From positions 1 through 48,454 of the IMG/VR virus record IMGVR_UViG_3300017745_000012: 48,454 bases of DNA. The stretch is one strand, 5' to 3'. A program made the position numbers and the translations under genes. The notes below the pieces were generated by a model that ran no database searches, had not been told where the DNA came from, and saw only the letters and a list, made by a program, of their open reading frames with translations. Source of the DNA: a virus. Of this stretch, positions 25,743-31,111 are shown in pieces; the first letter of the stretch is position 1; the number at the start of each line of letters is the position of its first letter.

Positions 25743-25880
25743 ATGAGCAGCAACAACTTCCCGCACCACGAAAACTATAGCACAGTTGGATCACCCGCTG
25801 TGCTATGGGTACTCAGCCGCATTGTGCCACTTATCAAACTGTCCATTACATGTAGCAGGAGTATATTCCATGCTCTATAA
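25743..25880 (+). CDS. Doubtful 45-codon ORF
   Basis: ATG 25743 directly follows the previous stop (TAAATG) and opens 45 codons (MSSNNFPHHENYSTVGSPAVL...). It runs through an inverted repeat (ATAGCACAG 25777-25785 / CTGTGCTAT 25798-25806), the next operator and the -10 box, so the later part is under other constraint. Possibly a short real peptide, more likely accidental. Confidence 0.25.
   Translation: MSSNNFPHHENYSTVGSPAVLWVLSRIVPLIKLSITCSRSIFHAL
25777..25806 (+). repeat. 9-bp inverted repeat upstream of operator
   Basis: ATAGCACAG and CTGTGCTAT form a perfect 9-bp stem with a 12-base loop. No T-run follows; it ends 16 bases before the operator at 25823. May stop upstream transcripts weakly. 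Confidence 0.5.
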
Positions 25881-25881
25881 T
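25823..25881 (+). promoter_or_regulatory. 24-bp operator plus promoter (regulon site 8)
   Basis: Operator 25823-25846 (TGTGCCACT-N6-ACTGTCCAT). Weak -35 TAGCAG (25853-25858), 17-bp spacer, TATAAT (25876-25881); edge-to--10 distance 29 bp. Confidence 0.68.
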
Positions 25882-25906
25882 TTAATCATAGCATACAACA
25901 CACTTC

Positions 25907-26212
25907 ATGAAAAGACTCGAACTAATCATGGGAAGAAACATTCCCAACGCAGGAAAGGTTTCAGACAACATGATAAACGACTTTATTAAGTCAGAGATCA
26001 TTCCTCATTTTGAGTATGGCACATTTATTGATGGCGAGGGGTTATGGAAAGGAGAATTTGAAAACACTAAGATTTTTTATATCGAGGTGCCTGATCATGA
26101 AGCAATCGCTACATCAGTTTTATTAAAGCACATTGCCGACAGATACCGCAAGGCATTTAGGCAAGAGAGTGTGCTAGTTTCAGAGGTGTCTACTCAAACA
26201 ACATTTGTTTGA
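25907..26212 (+). CDS. DUF3574-like protein
   Basis: 101 residues; ATG 25907, alternative 25928. 'VSDNMINDFIKSEIIPHFEYGTFIDGEGLWKGE' (18-50) and 'LLKHIADRYRKAFRQESVL' (72-90) line up with the DUF3574 pattern 'F..F....V.PRF..G.T..D..G.W' and 'I...Y...F.QESVL'. That family is of unknown function and often secreted in bacteria; here no signal peptide is present. The last 45 bases also hold the next operator and a 10-bp inverted repeat containing the stop codon. Confidence 0.72.
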   Translation: MKRLELIMGRNIPNAGKVSDNMINDFIKSEIIPHFEYGTFIDGEGLWKGEFENTKIFYIEVPDHEAIATSVLLKHIADRYRKAFRQESVLVSEVSTQTTFV

Positions 26213-26228
26213 GTACATGCCTTATAAT
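26170..26228 (+). promoter_or_regulatory. Operator plus promoter inside a gene end (regulon site 9)
   Basis: Operator 26170-26193 (TGTGCTAGT-N6-GGTGTCTAC) lies in the DUF3574-like coding sequence. TATAAT (26223-26228) is 29 bp downstream; the -35 position reads AACATT. Between them is the inverted repeat ACTCAAACAA (26192-26201) / TTGTTTGAGT (26205-26214). Confidence 0.58.
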
Positions 26229-26252
26229 GTAATTAATTAAACAAATCAGACT

Positions 26253-26729
26253 ATGCCAAATCATTGCTACAACAGAGTGAGTGTCTATTCAGATAATGAG
26301 CAGGACATACAAACACTCTTCGACATATTCGAGAATGGAACTAACCCGAAGAATGATCTAACAGTATTTGGTCAGATCATTCCCGAACCAAATTGGAAAG
26401 AGATCCCAGTCGGGGGTAAACTGCCTGTAATGGATAAACGTGAATTTGGAATGGGTTTAGCGTTTGAATCTACAGACGAAGAAGGACGTCCGCAAATGAC
26501 ACAAGATGCCAGATGGTATGACTGGCGAATTCAAAACTGGGGTACTAAATGGGACTGCTACGACTTAACCATTGACGAAAGCGAATTGCCTAATGGTTTT
26601 GAAGCATCATTTAATACTGCATGGTCACCGCCAGAAGACATTTATAATGCACTCAAAGAAAAATTTGAAGGCATGAGCATAAGTTGGTTCTATGACGAAC
26701 CAGGTATGGAGATCGCTGGTTATCTGTAG
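26253..26729 (+). CDS. Api92-like ferredoxin-fold domain protein
   Basis: 158 residues beginning MPNHCYNRVSVYSDNEQDIQTLFDIF, with 'YDWRIQNWGTKWDCYD' (about 89-104) and 'FNTAWSPPEDIYNALKEKF....ISWFYDEPGMEIAGYL'. This is the signature of the Api92-like / DUF1281 group (PF18406), found in phages and plasmids, with a ferredoxin-like fold and unknown function. Leader AATCAGA two bases before the ATG; no Shine-Dalgarno. Confidence 0.82.
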   Translation: MPNHCYNRVSVYSDNEQDIQTLFDIFENGTNPKNDLTVFGQIIPEPNWKEIPVGGKLPVMDKREFGMGLAFESTDEEGRPQMTQDARWYDWRIQNWGTKWDCYDLTIDESELPNGFEASFNTAWSPPEDIYNALKEKFEGMSISWFYDEPGMEIAGYL

Positions 26730-26784
26730 ACAATTTACAAACTGTCCACTACCTATTGCACAGTCAAACGTAGTGGACTATAAT
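26726..26784 (+). promoter_or_regulatory. 24-bp operator plus promoter (regulon site 10)
   Basis: Operator 26726-26749 (GTAGACAAT-N6-ACTGTCCAC) overlaps the preceding stop codon. TTGCAC (26756-26761), 17-bp spacer, TATAAT (26779-26784); edge-to--10 distance 29 bp. Confidence 0.7.
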
Positions 26785-26807
26785 AAGAATATAAATCAAA
26801 CAACATT

Positions 26808-26960
26808 ATGTCAACTCTACATCACGAATCAATCTTTGAAACAATCCTTGACGAAGTATGCGAGGAATTCGGTATCGAATACGATCCAATGGGCGACCCA
26901 GACGTTAACAACGTTATCGACGAAATGGTCATGGAAAAATTCTTAAGCATGGGAGGGTAA
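26808..26960 (+). CDS. Small acidic hypothetical protein
   Basis: 50 residues: MSTLHHESIFETILDEVCEEFGIEYDPMGDPDVNNVIDEMVMEKFLSMGG; strongly acidic, likely helical. Monocistronic behind regulon promoter 10. Short acidic phage proteins of this type are often host-takeover or anti-host factors, but nothing here shows that directly. Confidence 0.66.
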   Translation: MSTLHHESIFETILDEVCEEFGIEYDPMGDPDVNNVIDEMVMEKFLSMGG

Positions 26961-26990
26961 TATATGGGCAGTAGGCAGGGGTTGCGTTAA

Positions 26991-27080
26991 CTAATCGCAT
27001 TTAAATCGAACCTCTACGTAAGACCCAATATCTTCACCTGACCCGTGAACAGTGCACAGACCTGTAACTCTGATAGGCAT
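26991..27080 (-). CDS. Doubtful minus-strand 29-codon ORF
   Basis: Reads MPIRVTGLCTVHGSGEDIGSYVEVRFKCD, which looks more like protein than random sequence (beta pattern, two Cys), but it has no clear Shine-Dalgarno and no promoter behind it. It is the only candidate gene in the 180-bp gap 26961-27141, which also holds hairpins TTCAC-CTGACCC-GTGAA (27033-27049) and GGAGG...CCTCC (about 27092-27111). Confidence 0.3.
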   Translation of the reverse strand: MPIRVTGLCTVHGSGEDIGSYVEVRFKCD

Positions 27081-27132
27081 GGAATTTGCTAGGAGGGTCG
27101 GTCAATCCTCCGCCAACCACACAACACGGCAG

Positions 27133-27200
27133 CTGGCACCTTGTGCCAGTTGTCAAACTGTCCACTAGATTGTTGACATAAGCATCTAGTGGATTATACT
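27133..27200 (+). promoter_or_regulatory. Operator with extra half-site plus promoter (regulon site 11)
   Basis: Operator 27142-27165 (TGTGCCAGT-N6-ACTGTCCAC). Its left half also pairs with CTGGCAC at 27133-27139 to form a second perfect palindrome (27133-27149). TTGACA (27173-27178), 16-bp spacer, TATACT (27195-27200); edge-to--10 distance 29 bp. Confidence 0.7.
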
Positions 27201-27223
27201 TAAGTTAATCAGACAAAAGTATT

Positions 27224-27391
27224 ATGTTCGACAATCAACTAAGACCTTACTTCGACGGGCGAGTATTAGCAAACTCTTCAGCGATGCAAGACCCCGCAGT
27301 TAAGGCAGCACTTGCAGCAATGGCAGCAAGAAACTTTGAACCACTTCCAACACCTAACGAGGGAGTTTGGAATATATCCGATAGGCACTAA
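27224..27391 (+). CDS. Small Ala-rich hypothetical protein
   Basis: 55 residues: MFDNQLRPYFDGRVLANSSAMQDPAVKAALAAMAARNFEPLPTPNEGVWNISDRH. One Ala-rich helix and a Pro-rich tail. Monocistronic behind regulon promoter 11. The stop TAA lies in the loop of GGCAC-TAAT-GTGCC (27384-27397), which is also the edge of the next operator. Confidence 0.64.
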   Translation: MFDNQLRPYFDGRVLANSSAMQDPAVKAALAAMAARNFEPLPTPNEGVWNISDRH

Positions 27392-27451
27392 TGTGCCAGT
27401 TGGCAAACTGTCCACTGGGGTTGTTGACAACCAATCCCTAGGGACTATAAT
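27384..27451 (+). promoter_or_regulatory. Operator with extra half-site plus promoter (regulon site 12)
   Basis: Operator 27392-27415 (TGTGCCAGT-N6-ACTGTCCAC), nearly identical to site 11, with an extra half GGCAC at 27384-27388. TTGACA (27424-27429), 16-bp spacer, TATAAT (27446-27451); edge-to--10 distance 30 bp. Confidence 0.72.
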
Positions 27452-27479
27452 AAAAACATAAATCAGAAACAAACACATC

Positions 27480-28088
27480 ATGGGCAAAGGCAGAATCGAA
27501 CTCAACACAGCAGGCGGTCTCTACATTATGTTCGCTACTGAGGAGCATTACGAGAGAGCAACTGGAAACGGTAAAATCAAGATCGGTCTATCATACTCTT
27601 GTGAGTGGGGAACAATCCAGAGATACAAAGAGCATAGCACCTCATGTGCAGACAAGATTCATAACATTGCTCTATGGGCATGTGATGAGGGAACAGACAT
27701 TCCAACACCCGAAGGAACTAAAGGCGGTGTATTTGAAATGGAACAGTATCTCCACTCAGTGTGCAAGTCTTACGGATGGGAGCAGATCGGATCAGGCAAA
27801 GAGTGGTTCGCTGTACCTATGTCAGTCATCCAGATGATTAACGACATCACAGCAGGAGAGAGTTTTGATTACACAGCATGTCCAGAGATCGCACGCAGCA
27901 TGTACTATGCACCTAAATTTGAAGACATGCCAAGCATGGACGAGACACGCAGAAGGACATGGTGTAAGAAGAGCAGAGACAGAAAGATCAGCACATGCGA
28001 CAGATCACCAATGCAGATGTCAAAGGACACAGCAGCAGAGAGAACATATGCCAGAGACTACATGTTAAACAGGGGCGAGGTTAAATAA
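27480..28088 (+). CDS. GIY-YIG / T5orf172-like nuclease-fold protein
   Basis: 202 residues. Motif order fits the T5orf172/MUG113 branch of the GIY-YIG fold: G13-L14-Y15 ('AGGLYIMF'), K34-I35-G36 ('IKIGLSYS'), R48 ('TIQRYKEH'), Glu 86/88 ('VFEMEQYLHSVCK'), and E108-W109-F110 ('GKEWFAVP'). The C-terminal 70 residues are basic ('TRRRTWCKKSRDRKISTC'), suited to DNA contact. Such proteins may be endonucleases, including homing-like or host-DNA degrading ones; an inactive regulator is also possible. It is monocistronic under regulon promoter 12 and followed by another regulon promoter. Confidence 0.75.
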   Translation: MGKGRIELNTAGGLYIMFATEEHYERATGNGKIKIGLSYSCEWGTIQRYKEHSTSCADKIHNIALWACDEGTDIPTPEGTKGGVFEMEQYLHSVCKSYGWEQIGSGKEWFAVPMSVIQMINDITAGESFDYTACPEIARSMYYAPKFEDMPSMDETRRRTWCKKSRDRKISTCDRSPMQMSKDTAAERTYARDYMLNRGEVK

Positions 28089-28144
28089 CCCCTGTTTACA
28101 TTCCGTGACATATGGTTGACTTCCCTAGGGATATCCTTTATAAT
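28089..28144 (+). promoter_or_regulatory. Weak operator plus promoter (regulon site 13)
   Basis: Only the proximal half (CGTGACATA, 28104-28112) is recognisable. TTGACT (28116-28121), 17-bp spacer, TATAAT (28139-28144). Edge-to--10 distance 26 bp, outside the 28-30 of the others, so this copy is uncertain; the promoter itself is good. Confidence 0.55.
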
Positions 28145-28172
28145 TAGAATATAAATCAGTTCAGTTTTTATT

Positions 28173-28382
28173 ATGTTTACATACACAGTCACCGCTTATA
28201 ACAAGTTCGGCAAACCAATGGCAACAGAGGTTGTAACAGACACTTGGGAAGCAACCGAGTTAAGTCTTAGCATGAGTGAGTGCTTCGGATACGCAGAGAC
28301 CATTTGCGATAACTTCCAAACACACGAGGGCGAGTATGGTGAGAGACCAGCAGCACTAGGCGACAGACAGTATAACTTCTGA
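28173..28382 (+). CDS. Hypothetical small protein
   Basis: 69 residues (MFTYTVTAYNKFGKPMATEVVTDTWEATELSLSMSECFGYAETICDNFQ...), beta strand then helix. Behind regulon promoter 13 with an AATCAG leader. Last gene of the accessory block; a terminator follows its stop. Confidence 0.68.
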   Translation: MFTYTVTAYNKFGKPMATEVVTDTWEATELSLSMSECFGYAETICDNFQTHEGEYGERPAALGDRQYNF

Positions 28383-28396
28383 TCGCCCAGACAGCG

Positions 28397-28429
28397 ACCC
28401 CGCCCCTGACTGTATGTTGGGGGTTTTTT
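28397..28429 (+). terminator. Rho-independent terminator
   Basis: C-rich arm ACCCC (28397-28401) or CCCC (28403-28406) pairs with GGGGT/GGGG (28419-28424), followed by six T. It ends the accessory small-gene block before the late virion genes. Confidence 0.65.
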
Positions 28430-28496
28430 GATGGGGGGTTCGGTGCCAAGCAAAATTAGAAAACGCTAACCTACAAAAGTATCCACTTGACCGAGA

Positions 28497-28504
28497 AATA
28501 AATA
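28497..28504 (+). promoter_or_regulatory. T4-type late promoter candidate
   Basis: AATAAATA matches the T4 late box TATAAATA at 7 of 8 positions and stands 12 bases before a small ORF with a Shine-Dalgarno, at the entry to the late virion cluster. Confidence 0.5.
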
Positions 28505-28515
28505 TTAAAAGGAAA

Positions 28516-28569
28516 ATGAAAAACCAAAACCAAAAAAACCCAAAAAATTTTCCTGGTAAAAAAACATGA
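28516..28569 (+). CDS. Possible 17-codon leader peptide
   Basis: ATG 28516 has a good Shine-Dalgarno (AAAAGGAAA, about 4 bases away) and encodes MKNQNQKNPKNFPGKKT. Its stop overlaps the ATG of the next gene (ATGA at 28566), which has no ribosome site of its own. This suggests translational coupling. Confidence 0.4.
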   Translation: MKNQNQKNPKNFPGKKT

Positions 28570-28832
28570 AAAAAGTCGCACACCAATTCTTTGAAGATGA
28601 CGGACTAGATTACGAAGACATGCTGAATGACTTCGATACTTTCTGTGATCAGTTCGAGAAGAGGGCATCTGAATCATATAATGGAGGTGATCCAAACAAT
28701 GGAAGAGTTATCAAAGAAATTGAACGAATTGGAGGAGACACTCCTATGGCAGTCCGAGAAGTTAAACACCCTAGAGAAGACTTTGGAGAGACTGGCGAAC
28801 CCGTCATTGATGTACAAGCGACCAACGGGTGA
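28566..28832 (+). CDS. Hypothetical acidic protein
   Basis: 88 residues; 'VAHQFFEDDGLDYEDMLNDFDTFCDQFEKRASES' (4-37) is helical and resembles small cyanophage proteins of the late region. From about residue 45 it overlaps the next gene in the +1 frame (134 bases), and that part is of lower complexity. A historical frameshift that split one longer protein is possible, since the start of this protein and the coiled coil of the next would join naturally. Confidence 0.6.
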   Translation: MKKVAHQFFEDDGLDYEDMLNDFDTFCDQFEKRASESYNGGDPNNGRVIKEIERIGGDTPMAVREVKHPREDFGETGEPVIDVQATNG

Positions 28833-28926
28833 GGATTATGAGACTGTCGCTCAGACACTCGACTATCTTCACAATAATATCGAAGGTCTCAAAGAAGATC
28901 TCACAAAAGTAGCGAGGGCAGTATAA
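28699..28926 (+). CDS. Coiled-coil protein
   Basis: 75 residues from ATG 28699, chosen because AGGTGA lies 8 bases upstream; ATG 28681 (81 residues) is the alternative. 'MEELSKKLNELEETLLWQSEKLNTLEKTLERL' shows clean leucine heptads, then 'GEDYETVAQTLDYLHNNIEGLKEDLTKVARAV'. A short coiled-coil structural or scaffold-like protein; overlaps the previous gene and, by one base, the next (TAATG). Confidence 0.66.
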   Translation: MEELSKKLNELEETLLWQSEKLNTLEKTLERLANPSLMYKRPTGEDYETVAQTLDYLHNNIEGLKEDLTKVARAV

Positions 28927-29090
28927 TGTCACATTACACAGTAGGTTATCACGACCAACAAAGACATCACTTTGAAATCTGCGAATATGCAGAGAGTACA
29001 TTTGATGCAATTCAACATGCTAAGGAAGACGTTCCTTTTCTGAAAGAACATCCTCAGTATATTGATGAAGTACTATTAGAAAACATATGA
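28926..29090 (+). CDS. Hypothetical small protein
   Basis: 54 residues: MSHYTVGYHDQQRHHFEICEYAESTFDAIQHAKEDVPFLKEHPQYIDEVLLENI; an alpha/beta unit with 'S.FDAIQHAKEDVPFL..HP..ID'. I recognise the pattern from other marine T4-like phages but not a function. Starts at TAATG and ends at ATGA overlaps with its neighbours. Confidence 0.7.
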   Translation: MSHYTVGYHDQQRHHFEICEYAESTFDAIQHAKEDVPFLKEHPQYIDEVLLENI

Positions 29091-29269
29091 GTATCAAAGC
29101 ACCAGACAAATTACCTTATGATGAATGGTTTGATGACAATCCTCTGAAGGATTCAAAGTATATTGACACACCTTTATATGCATCATCTGATATATCGGTA
29201 CATCAACAGATGTATGAATTTTGTACTAGAATGTTAAGTAAAATCGGTGGATCTGAAAATGCTTATTGA
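29087..29269 (+). CDS. Hypothetical small protein
   Basis: 60 residues (MSIKAPDKLPYDEWFDDNPLKDSKYIDTPLYASSDISVHQQMYEFCTRML...). Acidic start, helical end. Coupled to the previous gene by ATGA and overlapping the next by 11 bases. No family. Confidence 0.65.
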   Translation: MSIKAPDKLPYDEWFDDNPLKDSKYIDTPLYASSDISVHQQMYEFCTRMLSKIGGSENAY

Positions 29270-29399
29270 TGTAACTAAAGAAGAACTCGAAGTCATTGTA
29301 CTACAGTTATGGAAGTCTCGGAAATCTGAAGAGAAAGTACGAGTGGTATATGAGAAGATGGAACCACTTCTAAATATTTGTAACTGTCAGGAGAAGTAA
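29259..29399 (+). CDS. Hypothetical small protein
   Basis: 46 residues (MLIDVTKEELEVIVLQLWKSRKSEEKVRVVYEKMEPLLNICNCQEK), helical, with a closing 'CNC' pair. Contains AGGAGA just before its stop, which serves as Shine-Dalgarno for the next gene; stop and next ATG overlap (TAATG). Confidence 0.64.
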   Translation: MLIDVTKEELEVIVLQLWKSRKSEEKVRVVYEKMEPLLNICNCQEK

Positions 29400-29776
29400 T
29401 GGCATTTCTAATTAAAAAGGAGACAATAGATACAGAGTCGGTAGGACCGTTCTGTGATTATCCTGCACAGACATTAGATGGTACTCCGTTCATGTCACCG
29501 AATGTGAAGGTTGGTCAGAGACCTGTACCGATATATGATGCAACAAGTTTACCAAGTATAGTGCCAGGCATTAGGAGAGGTATACCACAGTGTACTAGCA
29601 CAGGTCAACGGATTATTACTCCTGCTGTCAATACGACAGTTATGATTAATGGGAGACTACCCGCTGTTCAAGGTGATAATGCAACACTGGATGGAATTAG
29701 TACACCTAGACCCTTGACAGGACCATGGTTAAGTAGTACAATACAGATAGGAACTTCTGGAGGACAGAATATTTAA
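29399..29776 (+). CDS. PAAR-type baseplate spike-tip protein (T4 gp5.4-like)
   Basis: 125 residues. 'DYPAQTLDGTPFMSPNVKVGQRPVPIYDATSLPSIV' and 'TTVMINGRLPAVQGD...TPRPLTGPWLSSTIQIGTSG' are of the PAAR-like family that caps the gp5 needle and tapers the membrane-piercing tip. Strong Shine-Dalgarno (CAGGAGA) 6 bases upstream. Position just before the baseplate block fits. The metal-binding residues cannot be assigned with confidence by eye. Confidence 0.8.
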   Translation: MAFLIKKETIDTESVGPFCDYPAQTLDGTPFMSPNVKVGQRPVPIYDATSLPSIVPGIRRGIPQCTSTGQRIITPAVNTTVMINGRLPAVQGDNATLDGISTPRPLTGPWLSSTIQIGTSGGQNI

Positions 29777-29922
29777 TGGCGAAAGCAAAAGGTGGTTTTG
29801 GTGTATCTCAGACTATAGAAGCAACACCAAAGAAAACAAGACAGGGTACAGGATCACATACAAAGTATTCTGCGACTAGTAGAAATAAAGCAAGGAAGAG
29901 ATATAGAGGACAAGGAAAGTGA
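29776..29922 (+). CDS. Conserved small basic virion-region protein
   Basis: 48 residues, MAKAKGGFGVSQTIEATPKKTRQG..., ending 'NKARKRYRGQGK'. Small basic proteins ending 'KYRGQGR/K' are regular in this position in T4-like cyanophages. Overlaps its neighbours by TAATG and GTGA. Probably an internal or assembly protein; function not known. Confidence 0.75.
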   Translation: MAKAKGGFGVSQTIEATPKKTRQGTGSHTKYSATSRNKARKRYRGQGK

Positions 29923-30140
29923 CTGAGAAGAATTATATTACTAAAGCGAAGAATCAATTCAAGTCATCTGCATATTACACATTCTGGGGTGTTGCTACAA
30001 TTGCTGTAGTTGCAGGACAGGTGTATGTTGGCACTGGTTATAGAGCGATGAGCAGTAGTATTGAAGAACTTATCGACGCTTATACAGATAGACCGAAGAT
30101 AGCACCAGCAGACCTTTACTCCATGCCGATAATACGATGA
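29919..30140 (+). CDS. Small membrane protein of the late cluster
   Basis: 73 residues from a GTG start at 29919 (GTGACTGAG), overlapping the previous stop. 'AKNQFKSSAYYTFWGVATIAVVAGQVYVGTGYRAM' (9-43) contains one membrane span (about 21-37) and matches a cyanophage family with the same 'KSSAYYTFWGVATVAVV' string. Role unknown. Confidence 0.75.
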   Translation: MTEKNYITKAKNQFKSSAYYTFWGVATIAVVAGQVYVGTGYRAMSSSIEELIDAYTDRPKIAPADLYSMPIIR

Positions 30141-30289
30141 AGTGTTGGCACTGTAATACTGAGTTAATATGGGGTGGGGATAACTCCATGGAAGAGTTGA
30201 ATGATGGCGATGAGTCTGAGTATGACTTCTGGTCTAACTTCACTTGTCCAAAATGTCAAGCATACGTTGAGGTATTTCATCACAAATGA
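30137..30289 (+). CDS. Zinc-ribbon small protein
   Basis: 50 residues with two CxxC knuckles (C3/C6 and C37/C40): MKCWHCNTELIWGGD...FTCPKCQAYVEVFHHK. Typical of a conserved small zinc-ribbon gene in this position in cyanophages. Coupled on both sides by ATGA. Could be a transcription or assembly cofactor; unknown. Confidence 0.76.
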   Translation: MKCWHCNTELIWGGDNSMEELNDGDESEYDFWSNFTCPKCQAYVEVFHHK

Positions 30290-30942
30290 ATTTGATTTGT
30301 AATTTGCCTTCTGAGAAGGTGTGGGTACGAAAAGAATATTTAACTGACCATCAAAGTGGATTTGGTGAGTTTGTCGAGGGCGTCTGGGTTGCTTGTAAGA
30401 GTATACCTGGTCGTGCTTTTTATTTTGAGACTTACTTACCTGAGTATGGGGCGATGTATGATAAACTTCCTATAAGTGCCTTTCTCCGAGCACCGAAAAC
30501 GCCGACGCCCGATATGAGTCTAGAGAATCTGCAATTTTGGAATTGTATGGACTATGGTGTGATGGCAATCAATAAAGGTTTCGTATCTTCTATGGATGCG
30601 GAGATACGGACAAGAGACCATGGTCTGATGAAAGGTCAGTATATCTTTACTCTTGATAACTACCATGCGAACCCTGATGTGATAGATAATAATGTAAGTG
30701 AAGTGCCACAAGAGCATAAGAGTCATAATTGTATCCAACTAGAGAATGGACAGTATGCATTGTATCCTAATAATAGAATGCGTTTGTATGACCTCTCTAT
30801 CACCCCTCAAGAACCGAAGACACCAGACTTTAAGGTTTCTACCATAGAGTACCAAGTCGAGAATGGGACTGAGTGGGGACGGTTAGGAGATACCGATGAT
30901 TATTTCTGGGAAACACCAAAGGAGAAAACAAATGGTAATTAA
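30286..30942 (+). CDS. Conserved cyanophage hypothetical protein
   Basis: 218 residues: 'MNLICNLPSEKVWVRKEYLTDHQSGFGEFVEGVWVACKSIPGRAFYFETYLPEYGAMYDKLPISAF' (N-terminal 65, broken here for reading) is highly characteristic of a family that precedes gp25 in T4-like cyanophages. Later 'VPQEHKSHNCIQLENGQYALYPNNRM..YD.SITP'. No enzyme motif seen. Likely structural or assembly-related, by context only. Confidence 0.8.
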   Translation: MNLICNLPSEKVWVRKEYLTDHQSGFGEFVEGVWVACKSIPGRAFYFETYLPEYGAMYDKLPISAFLRAPKTPTPDMSLENLQFWNCMDYGVMAINKGFVSSMDAEIRTRDHGLMKGQYIFTLDNYHANPDVIDNNVSEVPQEHKSHNCIQLENGQYALYPNNRMRLYDLSITPQEPKTPDFKVSTIEYQVENGTEWGRLGDTDDYFWETPKEKTNGN

Positions 30943-31111
30943 AGTAGACAAATCTGAGGAATTTATAAAAAGTGGGAAGAAACTCATCTCTGAGTACGAT
31001 GCACAAGAATGGATAGACAAAATTGAAAAGAATGACGAAAGAGAATTGTTTGAGATGAAGAGAAAGAAGGAATTCCTTGACGAGTGCACTAAGTTCAGAA
31101 AAGATGGATAA
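30932..31111 (+). CDS. Small charged helical protein
   Basis: 59 residues from ATG 30932 (MVIKVDKSEEFIKSGKKLISEYDAQEWIDKIEKNDERELFEMKRKKEFLDE...), with AAAGGAGA 7 bases upstream. Almost entirely charged helix. The frame is open further upstream inside the preceding gene but that start has no support. Its stop lies in the late box for gp25. Confidence 0.72.
   Translation: MVIKVDKSEEFIKSGKKLISEYDAQEWIDKIEKNDERELFEMKRKKEFLDECTKFRKDG

Noticed and set aside
26961-27120. tRNA gene (a CTGTAA loop and a terminal CCA can be seen)
   Set aside because: Acceptor arms do not pair and the would-be T-loop has the wrong size; no cloverleaf can be drawn.
19292-27415. Palindromes as Rho-independent terminators
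   Set aside because: No T-runs follow, and their constant distance to the next -10 box fits a regulatory site far better.
19292-27415. Palindromes as CRP or NtcA sites
   Set aside because: Length and half-site spacing (TGTG ends 16 bp apart, CAGT/ACTG inside) do not match TGTGA-N6-TCACA or GTA-N8-TAC.
19587-27415. CRISPR array
   Set aside because: The repeats are separated by whole genes, not by regular spacers, and are not identical.
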